From Rhizobium sp. C4 (GTDB taxonomy: Bacteria; Pseudomonadota; Alphaproteobacteria; Rhizobiales; Rhizobiaceae): a stretch of DNA of 63,507 bases. Below the pieces are notes generated by a model, which saw only the letters and a list, made by a program, of their open reading frames with translations, was not told the DNA's origin and did no database searches. Both the position numbers and the translations under genes were made by a program. Shown here piece by piece: positions 35,915 to 45,596 of the stretch; positions within the stretch are counted from its first letter, which is position 1, and each line of letters begins with the position of its first letter. The DNA lies in the NCBI RefSeq assembly GCF_021026315.1, contig NZ_JAJNCX010000019.1, positions 1 to 63,507 of the forward strand. Direction: 5' to 3'.

Positions 35915-37057
35915 TTATTCGAAGAATTCCTTCATCCGGGCGAAGAAGCCCGAGGACTCCGGGTTGTTTTCCTTCGACGAGATCTGGTCGAATTCCTGCA
36001 GCAGTTCGCGCTGGCGCTTGGTCAGCTTCTGCGGGGTTTCGATCATGATCTGGATGTAGAGATCACCGGTCTGGTTGGACCGCATGATCGGCATGCCCTT
36101 GCCCTTGAGGCGGAACTGCTTGCCGGTCTGCGTGCCTTCCGGGATCGTCACCCGCGATTTCGTACCATCGAGCGTCGTCACGTCGAACTTGCCGCCGAGC
36201 GCTGCCGTCGTCATCGAGACGGGAACGGAGCAGTAAAGATCCGCGCCCTCGCGCTGGAAGAACTGATGCGGCTTCACCGACATGAAGATATAGAGATCGC
36301 CCGCCGGTCCGCCACGCAGGCCAGCCTCGCCCTCGCCCGTCAGGCGAATGCGCGTGCCGTCCTCGATGCCCGCCGGGATGTTGACCGAGAGCGACCGCTC
36401 TTCCTGGATCCGGCCATGACCATGGCACTTGGTGCAGGGATCGGTGATCGTCTGGCCACGACCCTGGCAGGTCGGGCAGGTGCGTTCGATCGAGAAGAAG
36501 CCTTGCGCCGCGCGCACGCGCCCCGCGCCCTGACAGGTCGGACACGTTGTCGGCTTGGTGCCGGGCTTGGCGCCCGAACCGCTGCAGACATCGCAGGAAA
36601 TCGTGGTCGGAACCCGGATCTGCGCCGTCTTGCCGGAGTAAGCTTCCTCGAGCGTGATCTCCATATTGTAGCGAAGGTCGGCACCGCGTTCGCGACCGCC
36701 GGACGGACGGCGGCCACGGCCACCACCCATCATTTCGCCGAAGATATCCTCGAAAATGTCCGAGAAGCCGCCCTGGCCAAAGCCCTGGCCGCCGCCGCCC
36801 CCGAAGGGACCGCCGCCACCCATGCCGCCCTGTTCGAAGGCTGCATGCCCGAAACGATCATAGGCTGCCCGCTTCTGCGGGTCCTTGAGCATTTCATAGG
36901 CCTCGTTGATTTCCTTGAACTTCTTCTCGGCTTCCTTGTCATCCGGATTCTTGTCCGGATGATATTTCATTGCCATCTTGCGAAAGGCGCTTTTCAGCTC
37001 CTTTTCGTCGGCCGTCTTGGAGACGCCGAGCAATTCGTAAAAATCCGCCTTTGCCAT
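35915..37057 (-). CDS. dnaJ: Chaperone protein DnaJ
   Basis: Hsp40 co-chaperone that stimulates DnaK ATP hydrolysis and delivers substrates. The 380-residue protein has the J-domain with the HPD motif ([11 protein letters not shown]), a G/F-rich linker ([14 protein letters not shown]), four CxxCxGxG zinc repeats ([32 protein letters not shown]) and the C-terminal substrate-binding barrels. Start ATG 37057. It follows dnaK with a 74-bp intergenic region carrying a long hairpin, and ends at a strong terminator. Confidence 0.98.
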   Translation of the reverse strand: MAKADFYELLGVSKTADEKELKSAFRKMAMKYHPDKNPDDKEAEKKFKEINEAYEMLKDPQKRAAYDRFGHAAFEQGGMGGGGPFGGGGGQGFGQGGFSDIFEDIFGEMMGGGRGRRPSGGRERGADLRYNMEITLEEAYSGKTAQIRVPTTISCDVCSGSGAKPGTKPTTCPTCQGAGRVRAAQGFFSIERTCPTCQGRGQTITDPCTKCHGHGRIQEERSLSVNIPAGIEDGTRIRLTGEGEAGLRGGPAGDLYIFMSVKPHQFFQREGADLYCSVPVSMTTAALGGKFDVTTLDGTKSRVTIPEGTQTGKQFRLKGKGMPIMRSNQTGDLYIQIMIETPQKLTKRQRELLQEFDQISSKENNPESSGFFARMKEFFE

Positions 37058-37084
37058 CGTCAGTCAGCTCCGCTTCCCGAGTGT

Positions 37085-37124
37085 CCGGCCGGGATCAGGT
37101 CTTTGTCAGACCCGATCCGGCCGG
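37085..37124 (-). other. Intercistronic hairpin between dnaK and dnaJ
   Basis: CCGGCCGG (37085-37092) and GATC/GGTCT segments pair with AGACC, GATC and CCGGCCGG up to 37124, forming a nearly continuous imperfect stem of about 16 pairs with a five-base loop. There is no U-tract, so it more likely tunes dnaJ expression or mRNA decay than terminates. Confidence 0.55.
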
Positions 37125-37131
37125 TTTGGCA

Positions 37132-39039
37132 TCAGGCCGACTTTTTCTTGTCGTCGTCGACTTCTTCATATTCGGCGTCGACAACCTTGTCGTCGGCAGA
37201 AGCACCGTGTGCGGCGCCTTCCGAAGCCTGGCTCTGTTCATACATGGCCTGACCGAGCTTCATGGAAACTTCCATGAGCGTCTGCGTGCGGGCCTGCAGT
37301 TCAGCCAGATCCGGCTCTGCCTTTTCGACAGCTTCCTTCAGGCTGGCGATGGCGTCGGCAATCGCGGTGCGATCGGCTTCCGTGACCTTGTCGCCATAGT
37401 CCTTCAGCGACTTTTCCGAGGAGTGAATCAGGCTTTCGGCCTGGTTCTTGGCTTCCACGGTTTCGCGGCGCTTCTTGTCGGCGTCGGCATTGGCCTCGGC
37501 GTCCTTGACCATCTTCTCGATCTCGGCGTCGGAGAGACCCCCGGAAGCCTGGATGCGGATCTGGTGCTCCTTGCCGGTGCCCTTGTCCTTGGCCGAAACC
37601 TGCACGATGCCGTTGGCGTCGATGTCGAACGTGACTTCGATCTGCGGCACGCCGCGCGGTGCCGGCGGAATGCCGACGAGGTCGAACTGACCGAGGAGCT
37701 TGTTGTCCTGAGCCATTTCGCGCTCGCCCTGCGATACGCGGATCGTCACGGCGTTCTGGTTGTCTTCGGCCGTCGAGAAGGTCTGCGACTTCTTCGTCGG
37801 GATCGTCGTGTTGCGGTCGATCAGGCGGGTGAAGACGCCACCGAGCGTTTCGATGCCGAGCGACAGCGGGGTCACGTCGAGCAGCAGAACGTCCTTGACG
37901 TCGCCCTGCAGAACGCCGGCCTGGATGGCGGCGCCCATGGCGACAACTTCATCCGGGTTCACGCCCTTGTGCGGCTCCTTGCCGAACAGCTGCTTGACGA
38001 CTTCCTGAACCTTCGGCATGCGGCTCATGCCGCCGACGAGAACGACTTCATCGATCTCGGCAGCCGTGACGCCGGCATCCTTGAGGGCTGCCTTGCAGGG
38101 CGCCACCGTGCGCTGGACGAGATCATCGACAAGAGCTTCGAACTTGGCGCGCGTCAGCTTCAGCGTCAGGTGCTTCGGGCCGGAAGCATCCGCCGTGATG
38201 AACGGCAGGTTGATTTCGGTCTGCTGCGAGGACGACAGTTCGATCTTGGCCTTTTCGGCAGCTTCCTTGAGGCGCTGCAGAGCCAGCTTGTCCTTCTTCA
38301 GGTCGATGCCGTTGTCCTTCTTGAACTCGTCGGCAAGATATTCGACGAGACGCATGTCGAAGTCTTCACCGCCGAGGAAGGTGTCGCCATTGGTCGACTT
38401 CACTTCGAAGACGCCATCGCCGATTTCCAGAACCGAGATATCGAACGTACCGCCGCCAAGGTCGTAGACGGCAATGGTCTTGCCTTCGCGCTTGTCGAGG
38501 CCGTAGGCGAGTGCCGCAGCGGTCGGCTCGTTGATGATGCGGAGCACCTCAAGACCGGCGATCTTGCCGGCATCCTTGGTGGCCTGACGCTGGGCGTCGT
38601 TGAAGTAGGCCGGAACGGTGATGACGGCCTTTTCGACCTTCTCGCCGAGATAGGCTTCCGCGGTTTCCTTCATCTTCTGAAGAACCATGGCAGAGATCTG
38701 CGACGGGGAATAATCCGTGCCGCCAGCCTTCACCCAGGCGTCGCCATTGCTGCCGCGAACGATCTCGTAGGGAACGAGGCCCTTGTCCTTTTCAACCAGC
38801 TTGTCGTCGAAACGACGGCCGATCAGGCGCTTGACGGCGAAAAGCGTATTTTCGGGGTTGGTGACAGCCTGACGCTTGGCCGGCTGGCCGACAAGGCGCT
38901 CGCCGTCATCGTTGAAGGCAACCATGGAAGGCGTCGTGCGTGCGCCTTCGGCATTCTCGATGACGCGCGCGTCCTTGCCATCCATGACGGAAACGCAGGA
39001 GTTCGTGGTTCCGAGGTCGATACCAATTACTTTAGCCAT
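37132..39039 (-). CDS. dnaK: Chaperone protein DnaK
   Basis: Hsp70 chaperone. The 635-residue protein has the nucleotide-binding domain ([62 protein letters not shown] within it), the linker [16 protein letters not shown], a beta substrate domain and a helical lid ending with an acidic tail ([12 protein letters not shown]). Start ATG 39039; an upstream in-frame ATG adds 15 residues. A promoter-like pair is seen about 110 bp upstream (39149-39177). dnaJ follows on the same strand. Confidence 0.98.
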   Translation of the reverse strand: MAKVIGIDLGTTNSCVSVMDGKDARVIENAEGARTTPSMVAFNDDGERLVGQPAKRQAVTNPENTLFAVKRLIGRRFDDKLVEKDKGLVPYEIVRGSNGDAWVKAGGTDYSPSQISAMVLQKMKETAEAYLGEKVEKAVITVPAYFNDAQRQATKDAGKIAGLEVLRIINEPTAAALAYGLDKREGKTIAVYDLGGGTFDISVLEIGDGVFEVKSTNGDTFLGGEDFDMRLVEYLADEFKKDNGIDLKKDKLALQRLKEAAEKAKIELSSSQQTEINLPFITADASGPKHLTLKLTRAKFEALVDDLVQRTVAPCKAALKDAGVTAAEIDEVVLVGGMSRMPKVQEVVKQLFGKEPHKGVNPDEVVAMGAAIQAGVLQGDVKDVLLLDVTPLSLGIETLGGVFTRLIDRNTTIPTKKSQTFSTAEDNQNAVTIRVSQGEREMAQDNKLLGQFDLVGIPPAPRGVPQIEVTFDIDANGIVQVSAKDKGTGKEHQIRIQASGGLSDAEIEKMVKDAEANADADKKRRETVEAKNQAESLIHSSEKSLKDYGDKVTEADRTAIADAIASLKEAVEKAEPDLAELQARTQTLMEVSMKLGQAMYEQSQASEGAAHGASADDKVVDAEYEEVDDDKKKSA

Positions 39040-39148
39040 GTTCATTCTCTCCTTGAAGCAAGCTGCCGGGACCCGGTCAGGCATTCCTTGGCAGCCCCTA
39101 ACGGGATTACACTTGTCTATCGCAGCGGAAGCTACGGTGATGCGGGGT

Positions 39149-39177
39149 ATATAAGGAGCGATTTTTCGCTCTGCAAG
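39149..39177 (-). promoter_or_regulatory. Candidate dnaK promoter
   Basis: On the minus strand CTTGCA (39172-39177), 17 bp, then TTATAT (39149-39154). The CTTG -35 core is shared by the alphaproteobacterial heat-shock sigma factor RpoH; the -10 is compatible with RpoH or the housekeeping factor. It lies about 110 bp upstream of the dnaK start. Confidence 0.5.
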
Positions 39178-39260
39178 GCGGATTTGCCCTGCAAACCTAC
39201 AGATTTGCGGTGATTTTGCATGCGAGCCTTGTGCAGGGATGGCGCGCGCAAGGCCCCGTT

Positions 39261-41645
39261 TCAGTTGCCGTTGATGATGTCGAGCAGGGTCTTCGGTCGA
39301 CCGCCCTGCGGCCGGTTGTTCTGCGCGCCGACATCACCCGGCGGAACGGGTCCTTCCAGCGTGCCGCCGGGAATGTCGCCGGGCGGAACCGGACCTTCCA
39401 GAACCGAGCCATCCGGGCGCTGCCGGACATTGGCCTGCGACCTGTCGATGGCGGCAGGCGGCACCGGCGCGGGCGGCGTGTTGGCGACCGGCGGGGGCTG
39501 GTTGGCGGGCTGGGCCTGCGCCGGCATCCGGCGCTCAGGCTTCGATGGCGTTCCGTTGAGGAAATCCGAGATGATGTCGGTCAGCGTCCGGCCACGTTCC
39601 GGCACGTCGCGCGAGGCCATCGGAATATTCGACTTCGGCGGCTGCGACGGCGCGATGGGACCACCCAAGGTGCCGAAGAGCGGCCCCGGCGTCTTGCCCT
39701 TCTCGGCCAGCACCATGAACTGATGCCAGCTTTCGGCCGGAAGTCCACCGCCGGTCACCTTCTTCATCGGCGTGCCGTCGTCATTGCCGAACCACACGCC
39801 GGTCGTCATGTCCGAGGTGAAGCCCACAAACAGCGCGTCGCGCGAGGACTGCGTCGTCCCGGTCTTGCCGGCCACTTCCCAGCCGGACAGCCGTGCTGCT
39901 CGACCCGTGCCCTCGTTGGCGACGCGCATCAGCATGCCGTTCATCATCGCGACGATATTCGGCTCCAGAACGCGCGGCGGGGCGTCATAGGTGTTCTCGT
40001 AGAGCACCTTGCCCTTGGCCGTGGTGATCCGGCGCACGACATGCGGCGTCGCCTTGTAGCCGCCATTCATGAACGGAGCGTAGGAGGCCGTCAGGTCCAT
40101 CAGCGTCACTTCGGACGTGCCGAGCGCGATGGAGGCATTCGGCTGCAGATCAGCCTCGATGCCCATGCGATGGGCAACCTTGATGACCTGCTGCGGGCCG
40201 GCCTCCATGACGAGCTGCGCGGCGATCGTGTTCAGCGAATGCGCCAGCGCATAGGAGAGCGTGACCGGGCCGTTATATTTCTTCTCGTAGTTTTCCGGCG
40301 TCCAGTCGCCGATGCGCACCGGCGCGTCGTTGCGTACCGAATCCGGCGTCGCGCCCTGTTCGAGCGCTGCGGCATAGACGAAGGGCTTGAAGGCGGAGCC
40401 CGGCTGACGCAGCGCCTTGTAGGCGCGGTCATACTGGCTCTCGGCATAATCCTTTCCGCCGACCAGCGCCCGGATCGCCCCGGTTCCGTCAATGGCTACC
40501 AGCGCACCCTGGCTGACATTCAGCCGCTTGCCTTCCTTGGTGATGGCATTGCGGATGACGTCGCCCGCTTCGGTTTCCAGCGCCGGATCGATGGTCGTGT
40601 CGACGATCAGGTCTTCCTTCACGTCGCCGACCATGTCGTGCAGCTTGTCCATCACCATATCGGCGACATATTGCCCGGCACTCGAAAGATACGGCCGCGC
40701 CGGGTCCGGTGTCTGGGCAAGCGCGCTCTGGACCTGCTTTTCGTTGATATAGCCGGCGTCCCGCATCGCGCCGAGCACGACTTCGGCACGCGCCTTGGCA
40801 GCTGCCGGGTCCTTCGCAGGCGAAAGCCGCGAGGGCGCTTTCAGCAACCCGGCAATGGTTGCCGCTTCCATCAGGTTCAGGTCGCGCGCCGATTTATTGT
40901 AATACCGCCGCGCCGCCGCCTCCACGCCATAGGCATTCGCGCCGAAATAGACGCGATTGAGATACATGGCGAGGATTTCGTCCTTGGTGAACTTGTGCTC
41001 CAGCCAGATGGCGAGCAGCACTTCCTGCACCTTGCGCTCCATGGTGCGCTCGGGCGTCAGGAAGAGGTTCTTGGCAAGCTGCTGCGTCAGCGTCGAGCCG
41101 CCCTGCACGGTATGGCCGCTGACGAGGTTGGTCACCACGGCGCGCGCCAGACCGATGGGGTCGAAGCCGAAATGGTAGTAGAAGCGCCGGTCTTCGATCG
41201 AGATCACGGCCTGCGGCAGATAGGGCGACATGCTGTCGAGGCTGAGCGCCTCGCCGCCGGTCGAGCCGCGATTGGCGATGATCGACCCATCGGCGGCCAC
41301 GATCTTGATATTCGGCGGCCGGTCGGGAATAGCCCAGGAAGTGGCATTCGGCATCTGCGCGCCGAAATAGAGGAAGAGGCCGGCAATGGCGATCGCGCCC
41401 CAGATGGCCAGCACGATGCCCCAGTAGATCAGCGACCGGATGAGCCCGAACAGCCCGCCACTGGAACGCTTGCGCGACCGCTTGGCCGAAGCTTTCGATC
41501 CGCCCTCCCCGCGCCTTGAACCGCCACTGCGAGAATTGCTGCGCGAACCGCGCGACGGGCCACCGACGCGATCGCTCTCGCTCGCGTTCAATCCACCGTC
41601 GAACGAAGGTTCGATGCGCCTGTCATTCTCGTCGTGTCTTGCCAT
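39261..41645 (-). CDS. mrcA: Class A penicillin-binding protein 1A
   Basis: Bifunctional peptidoglycan glycosyltransferase/transpeptidase at the inner membrane. The 794-residue protein has a basic, Ser/Gly-rich cytoplasmic N-terminus, one membrane helix (about residues 70-95), a GT51 domain ([48 protein letters not shown]) and a transpeptidase domain with SAFK (SxxK), HSLNT (SxN) and GKTGTT (KTG). The C-terminal about 100 residues are Pro/Gly-rich and contain a duplicated LEGPVPPGD. Start ATG 41645. It is upstream of dnaK on the same strand but has its own context. The choice between mrcA and other class A names is by overall similarity. Confidence 0.93.
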   Translation of the reverse strand: MARHDENDRRIEPSFDGGLNASESDRVGGPSRGSRSNSRSGGSRRGEGGSKASAKRSRKRSSGGLFGLIRSLIYWGIVLAIWGAIAIAGLFLYFGAQMPNATSWAIPDRPPNIKIVAADGSIIANRGSTGGEALSLDSMSPYLPQAVISIEDRRFYYHFGFDPIGLARAVVTNLVSGHTVQGGSTLTQQLAKNLFLTPERTMERKVQEVLLAIWLEHKFTKDEILAMYLNRVYFGANAYGVEAAARRYYNKSARDLNLMEAATIAGLLKAPSRLSPAKDPAAAKARAEVVLGAMRDAGYINEKQVQSALAQTPDPARPYLSSAGQYVADMVMDKLHDMVGDVKEDLIVDTTIDPALETEAGDVIRNAITKEGKRLNVSQGALVAIDGTGAIRALVGGKDYAESQYDRAYKALRQPGSAFKPFVYAAALEQGATPDSVRNDAPVRIGDWTPENYEKKYNGPVTLSYALAHSLNTIAAQLVMEAGPQQVIKVAHRMGIEADLQPNASIALGTSEVTLMDLTASYAPFMNGGYKATPHVVRRITTAKGKVLYENTYDAPPRVLEPNIVAMMNGMLMRVANEGTGRAARLSGWEVAGKTGTTQSSRDALFVGFTSDMTTGVWFGNDDGTPMKKVTGGGLPAESWHQFMVLAEKGKTPGPLFGTLGGPIAPSQPPKSNIPMASRDVPERGRTLTDIISDFLNGTPSKPERRMPAQAQPANQPPPVANTPPAPVPPAAIDRSQANVRQRPDGSVLEGPVPPGDIPGGTLEGPVPPGDVGAQNNRPQGGRPKTLLDIINGN

Positions 41646-41762
41646 TCCGCCGGGTTATGTCCTTGAGGGGCCTAAAGGGACCTGTGTCGCCCTGAACTCT
41701 AAATGTGGCGGTTTAAGGGGGCGTTAAACATTCCGGCGCGACGCCGCAATCTGCAACGAAAA

Positions 41763-41783
41763 GGGCCGGCCCGAGGCCAGCCC
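41763..41783 (-). terminator. Terminator of the M20 dipeptidase gene
   Basis: GGGCCGGCC (41763-41771) pairs with GGCCAGCCC (41775-41783), nine pairs with one G-U, with AAAA to its left giving UUUU on the minus strand. It lies 40 bp after the dipeptidase stop. Confidence 0.7.
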
Positions 41784-41822
41784 CTGTCGAAAACACGTCT
41801 CAAACGGCGAAACTTGCGGGTT

Positions 41823-43211
41823 TCAGGCCGCAAGCGCATCCATGATGCGGATCCAGGAGCGGATGCCCTTGCGATAGGATTCGAGATTGTACTTCTCGTT
41901 CGGCGAGTGGATGCGGTCGTCCGCCAGCGCAAAGCCTGCGAGCAGCGACTGCATGCCCAGCATGGACTGGAAATCGCCGACGATCGGGATCGACCCGCCC
42001 ATGCCGATCATCAGCGCCGGCTTCGGCCATTCCTGCGACAGCGCCTCGCGCGCCTTGTTGAGCAGCGGCGAATCGTAAGGCAGCTGGATCGCCGGTGAAC
42101 CGCCATGCTCGTGGAACTCGACCGAGCAATCGGCCGGGACGCGCGACTTCACATAGGCGCGGAAGCTCTCGCGGATCTTTGCAGGCACCTGCTTGCCGAC
42201 GAGGCGGAACGAAACCTTCGCCGAGGCCTGCGCCGCAATCACCGTCTTGAAGCCGCCACCGGTATAGCCGCCGATGATCCCGTTGACTTCCGCCGTCGGC
42301 CGCGCCCAGGTGAGCTCCAGGATCGAGCGACCCTTTTCGCCCGACGGGATCGAGAGACCGATCGCACCGAGGAAATCCTCGCCCGTGCGGCCAAGCTCGT
42401 CCCACTTCGCCTTGATGTCGTCCGGCGTTTCCTCAACACCGTCATAGAAGCCCGGCAGCGTCACGGCGCCGGTCTCGTCATGCAGGCCGGCCAGAATGTC
42501 CGAAAGAATGTGGATCGGGTTGGCAGCAGCGCCACCGTAATAGCCCGAATGCAGATCGCGGCTGGCTGCCTTGACGACGATTTCCTCGCCGACGAGACCG
42601 CGAAGGCCGGCAGAGATGGCCGGTGTCTCGGCGTCCCACATGGACGTATCGCAGACAAGCGCGAAATCCGCCTTCAGCTCGGCCTTGTTGGCTTCGAGGA
42701 AGGGTTTCAGCGACGGGGAACCGGATTCTTCCTCGCCTTCGAACAGGATGGTCACCCGGACAGGCAGCGCACCGTTGATGTCCTTGTAGGCGCGCACGGC
42801 CTCCACGAAGGTGAGCAGCTGGCCCTTGTCGTCGGACGTGCCGCGACCGGTGATGATCTTGCGGCCCGAGGCGTCTTCCTTGATCGAGGGCTCGAACGGA
42901 TCTGTCTCCCAGAGCTCGATCGGATCAACCGGCTGAACGTCATAGTGACCATAGAAGAGCACATGCGGGCTGTCGGCCTTGGCGCCGGCATGATGCGCCA
43001 CGACCATCGGATGGCCGGCCGTATCGCGCACCGAGGCTTCGAAACCGAGACCGGTCAGCACCGAGACGAGATAGTCCGCGGCCTTGCGGCATTCGTCCTT
43101 GAAGGCGGGATCGGTCGAGATCGACTTGATGCGGACGAGTTCGAAAAGCCGCTCGAGGCTTGAGGGCAGGTTTTCATCCGCGCGGGACAGCACGTTGTCG
43201 ATTTGAGCCAT
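41823..43211 (-). CDS. M20 family metallo-dipeptidase
   Basis: Cytosolic zinc peptidase of the M20 family (ArgE/DapE/CPG2 relatives; dipeptidase subgroup). The 462-residue protein has the first metal ligand in LFYGHYDVQPVDP, the bridging acidic residues in GRGTSDDKGQ and the catalytic Glu pair in LFEGEEESGSPS; the lid dimerisation domain lies in the middle (DLHSGYYGGAAANPIH). The C-terminal His ligand is in the last third. The substrate is probably a dipeptide or N-acyl amino acid. Start ATG 43211. It lies 58 bp downstream of a MarR-type regulator on the same strand. Confidence 0.92.
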   Translation of the reverse strand: MAQIDNVLSRADENLPSSLERLFELVRIKSISTDPAFKDECRKAADYLVSVLTGLGFEASVRDTAGHPMVVAHHAGAKADSPHVLFYGHYDVQPVDPIELWETDPFEPSIKEDASGRKIITGRGTSDDKGQLLTFVEAVRAYKDINGALPVRVTILFEGEEESGSPSLKPFLEANKAELKADFALVCDTSMWDAETPAISAGLRGLVGEEIVVKAASRDLHSGYYGGAAANPIHILSDILAGLHDETGAVTLPGFYDGVEETPDDIKAKWDELGRTGEDFLGAIGLSIPSGEKGRSILELTWARPTAEVNGIIGGYTGGGFKTVIAAQASAKVSFRLVGKQVPAKIRESFRAYVKSRVPADCSVEFHEHGGSPAIQLPYDSPLLNKAREALSQEWPKPALMIGMGGSIPIVGDFQSMLGMQSLLAGFALADDRIHSPNEKYNLESYRKGIRSWIRIMDALAA

Positions 43212-43269
43212 GATGGATATCCGAAGTTATTGGGCAGGTGAGTTGGACGCGACCTTAGCCGACAATGGC

Positions 43270-43758
43270 TCAGACAGGAATCTGTTTTCTTTCCGAAATC
43301 GGACCGGGCAGCGTCTGCGGGTCTTCCTCCAGCTTGCGGGCGTTTTCGACCAGCCAGCGCATGTATTCCAGCACAAGCTCCCGCTCGAAACGCCGGAAAC
43401 CGGAAAACATCGCATCCTCGGCCGCCCGCGCCGCCTGCTCCGCCTCCTCCTGCATCGCCCTGGCACGATCGGTCAGGAACAGCAATTGCGCCCGCTTGTC
43501 GCTCGGGTGCGGCCGCCGCTCGACCAGCCCGTCGCGCTCCATGCGGGTCAGCGTGTTGGCCATGGTCGCCTGTTCGATGTCGAGCCGGTCGACGAGCTGG
43601 CGCTGTGTCAGCCCATCCTCCGCCCACAGGGCAACGAGGATCGGATACTGGCCGGGAGAAAAGCCAAGGCTCGCCGCCCGCTCCTGAAACGACCGGGCAA
43701 AGCCGCGCGCCAGCAGGCTCGAAAGATAGGTCGCGGAACTGGTGAGGTCGAAGGCCAT
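43270..43758 (-). CDS. MarR family transcriptional regulator
   Basis: A 162-residue winged-helix regulator. The MarR core is clear: FSPGQYPILVALWAEDGLTQRQLVDRLDIEQATMANTLTRMERDGLVERR (about residues 35-85), then the wing with HPSDKRAQLLFLTDRAR, and a C-terminal dimerisation helix. Start ATG 43758; a TTG at 43794 would add 12 residues. It probably senses a small aromatic or oxidant signal, but the target is unknown; the M20 dipeptidase gene directly downstream may be in the same transcript. The long hairpin-rich region upstream is treated separately. Confidence 0.9.
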   Translation of the reverse strand: MAFDLTSSATYLSSLLARGFARSFQERAASLGFSPGQYPILVALWAEDGLTQRQLVDRLDIEQATMANTLTRMERDGLVERRPHPSDKRAQLLFLTDRARAMQEEAEQAARAAEDAMFSGFRRFERELVLEYMRWLVENARKLEEDPQTLPGPISERKQIPV

Positions 43759-43849
43759 GCCCGAATTGATAGACGAGGCAGCGATTCGCGGCAATCAGAA
43801 CCAAAGCAGGCTATGCAACTTGAGGGGCGGCTAAATCATGCGGGGAAGC

Positions 43850-44007
43850 CTGAAAACGCAAAAGCCGCCATGGCCTGGAGGGGGACGCCATGGCGGCTTG
43901 CGATTTGGGGACAAAGACCCGGAGAGGGGGGATGAGGTCTTTGTCCACGTCTGACAAAGGCGGGGGACAGGCCGTTTGTCAGACAGCGGCGTGATCAATC
44001 GCCGACA
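43850..44007 (-). ncRNA. Candidate small RNA 2 (C-rich-loop hairpins, alpha-r14-like)
   Basis: On the minus strand three hairpins follow each other. C: GTCTGACAAA/TTTGTCAGAC (43949-43958 with 43975-43984), loop CUGUCCCCC. B: 43910-43919 with 43936-43945, loop UCAUCCCCCCUCUCCG. A: a perfect 13-bp stem, 43862-43874 with 43887-43899, loop GUCCCCCUCCAG, followed by UUUUGCGUUUUC, so A is an intrinsic terminator. Upstream, CTTGAA-N17-CCATTT (44014-44042) resembles a heat-shock-type promoter. The C-rich loops could pair with Shine-Dalgarno sequences, as in the rhizobial alpha-r14 and Rhodobacter CcsR RNAs. The ends are estimated. Confidence 0.55.
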
Positions 44008-44013
44008 GGTCCA

Positions 44014-44042
44014 AAATGGCCGTCAGAATGTGGCTTTTCAAG
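44014..44042 (-). promoter_or_regulatory. Candidate promoter of small RNA 2
   Basis: On the minus strand CTTGAA (44037-44042), exactly 17 bp, then CCATTT (44014-44019), giving a start near 44007. CTTG at -35 with a C-rich start to the -10 is the pattern of RpoH-type promoters in alphaproteobacteria. A GGATTAC/GTAATCC hairpin at 44050-44069 lies just upstream. Confidence 0.45.
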
Positions 44043-44127
44043 GTCGCGGGGATTACAAATTGGTAATCCGGAGGTGACCGGAAGGTGCCCTGCCCCCTGC
44101 GCCGTGCAACTCACAAGCCATTGATCA

Positions 44128-44286
44128 TGAAAAGAAATTGGCCGCAACGGAGGGGGCTTTTCCGTTGCGGCCGGGTATGTGGCGCGGCTTCATGGGGCGA
44201 TGACGCCGCGATTGGCGCGAACAATTAAGGGGGACGGTTTCGCGCCGTATGGGCCGCAGGCGGCGGCCTCTGAAAATGAAGGTGCT
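44128..44286 (-). ncRNA. Candidate small RNA 1 (C-rich-loop hairpins, alpha-r14-like)
   Basis: On the minus strand: a GGCCGC/GCGGCC hairpin (44252-44268); hairpin F (GGCGCGAA 44214-44221 with TTCGCGCC 44239-44246), loop ACCGUCCCCCUUAAUUG; and hairpin E, a perfect 12-bp stem (44140-44151 with 44161-44172), loop AAAGCCCCC running into UCC, then AAUUUCUUUUC, a terminator. The promoter-like CTGAAA-N17-CCATTT (44293-44321) is weaker than that of small RNA 2 but shares its -10 and spacing. Two related units in tandem suggest a duplicated small RNA gene. The ends are estimated. Confidence 0.5.
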
Positions 44287-44317
44287 GCCCGAAAATGGCG
44301 ATTTGATGATCCCGTTT

Positions 44318-44893
44318 TCAGTTCGGGCAGGTTCTCAGCTGTGCCGCATAGCGATAGGCGATCTTGGTGAAGCGCTGCGCGCCATTGAGCGCCTCGGCAT
44401 TGCCGACATAGCTCTGCCGCGCATAGCCCTGCTGCCCGGAATGATAGGCGAGATAGAGATTGTAGGGATCGTTGAGTGCGATCCTGTTCGTCTCGTAGCT
44501 CTTGCGGTGGAACCAGCCGGCAAAGTCGACCGCATCGGCAAAGCTGGTGCGCCGCGCCGTCAGGCGGCCGGTTTCGGCCACGTAATGCGACCAGGTGCCG
44601 TCGAGCGCCTGCGAATAGCCATAGGCGGTCGACGGGCGCGACCACGGAATGAAGCCGAGCAGCTTCCTGCGCGGCGGGCGGGCGGTGGAGCGGAAACCGG
44701 ATTCGGTGTAGATCGTGGCAAGCAGGATCGGCGCCGGGACACCCCAGCGGGCCTCCGCCTTTCTGGTCGCATCGCGCCAGTTGTTGAAGAAGCCGTCGTT
44801 CTCGTCAAAGAGCGCGCAGGCATTCGTCGTATGCCGCGGCACGCTCGCGCAGCCTGCCAGAACCAGCAGACATGCCAGAAACACCCAACGCAT
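44318..44893 (-). CDS. Lytic transglycosylase SLT-domain lipoprotein
   Basis: Predicted outer-membrane or periplasmic lipoprotein that cleaves peptidoglycan. The 191-residue precursor has a lipobox LVLAGC (signal peptide MRWVFLACLLVLAG, lipidated Cys16), then an SLT/lysozyme-like fold: the catalytic Glu in ATIYTESGFRS, AYGYSQALDGTWSHYV, and the later DPYNLYLAYHSGQQGYAR with the G-x-x-x-Y pattern. Start ATG 44893, which fits the signal peptide; an upstream start at 44977 would hide it. Its 3' end overlaps the proposed promoter of small RNA 1. Confidence 0.9.
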   Translation of the reverse strand: MRWVFLACLLVLAGCASVPRHTTNACALFDENDGFFNNWRDATRKAEARWGVPAPILLATIYTESGFRSTARPPRRKLLGFIPWSRPSTAYGYSQALDGTWSHYVAETGRLTARRTSFADAVDFAGWFHRKSYETNRIALNDPYNLYLAYHSGQQGYARQSYVGNAEALNGAQRFTKIAYRYAAQLRTCPN

Positions 44894-45097
44894 CGTCACT
44901 ACTCCATACAAACATGCCGACGACACACGGGACGGAAACAACCCGCAACGGCATGGACTGAACGCCTGGTCCGCCACGAAAGACGCATGGCGGCGATCGG
45001 ACCTCAGACCATTTATAAATCGTGAAGATTAACGTTCGGTTTTTAGGCAATTCGCACTTCTCGCGAGGTGCGCAGGTTTGGCCTCGCAAGATTGGCT

Positions 45098-45127
45098 TTG
45101 ACAGGCGGCGGCAAGATGAGTAAGGGA
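45098..45127 (+). promoter_or_regulatory. Weak candidate promoter of the FYDLN gene
   Basis: TTGACA at 45098-45103 is a perfect -35, but the hexamer 17 bp later (TAAGGG) is a poor -10. It lies about 75 bp before the GTG start at 45204. The remainder of 44894-45203 shows no gene or strong hairpin. Confidence 0.3.
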
Positions 45128-45203
45128 CCGGCTTGATTTTATTTCGTCTCAACCGCCAGTCTGGCATGACCGGACACGAGATGGCGAAACACGAGGTTTA
45201 ACC

Positions 45204-45596
45204 GTGGCGAAAGCAGAACTTGGCACGAAACGTGTCGACCCGGATACGGGCCGCAAATTCTATGACCTGAACCGCGACCCGATCGTCTCGCCCTACACGG
45301 GCAAGTCCTATCCGCTCTCCTTCTTCGAAGAGACGAAGGTCAGCGCGCTGATGGAAAAGGAAGAAGAGGAAGACGTCGCAGAGGTCGATACCGAGAACAC
45401 GGAAATCGAGCTCGTCTCTCTCGAGGACGCCGATGACGAAGCAGCAGGCGCGACCGAAGACCTGCCGGATCTGGGCGACGACGACGTCGAACTCGACGAC
45501 GATGACGACGACACCTTCCTCGAAGCCGATGAAGATGACGAAGACGACGACATGTCGGGCATCATCAGCGTCAACAGCGACGAAGACGAAGTCTGA
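45204..45596 (+). CDS. FYDLN acid domain protein (TIGR02300 family)
   Basis: A 130-residue protein with a conserved N-terminus (MAKAELGTKRVDPDTGRKFYD, then LNRDPIVSPYTGKSYPLSFF) and a very acidic C-terminal half dominated by Asp and Glu (for example VELDDDDDDTFLEADEDDED). The family is widespread in alphaproteobacteria, usually in one copy; the paired cysteines found in some members (CP-TG-KFYDLN) are replaced here by DPDTG. The function is unknown. It starts at GTG 45204. It is located just before tRNA-Ala and is transcribed in the same direction. Confidence 0.9.
   Translation: MAKAELGTKRVDPDTGRKFYDLNRDPIVSPYTGKSYPLSFFEETKVSALMEKEEEEDVAEVDTENTEIELVSLEDADDEAAGATEDLPDLGDDDVELDDDDDDTFLEADEDDEDDDMSGIISVNSDEDEV

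Noticed and set aside
43850-44250. Plus-strand reading of the hairpin cluster as an RNA with G-rich loops
   Set aside because: Terminator U-tracts follow hairpins A and E only on the minus strand, and promoter-like pairs are also on minus.
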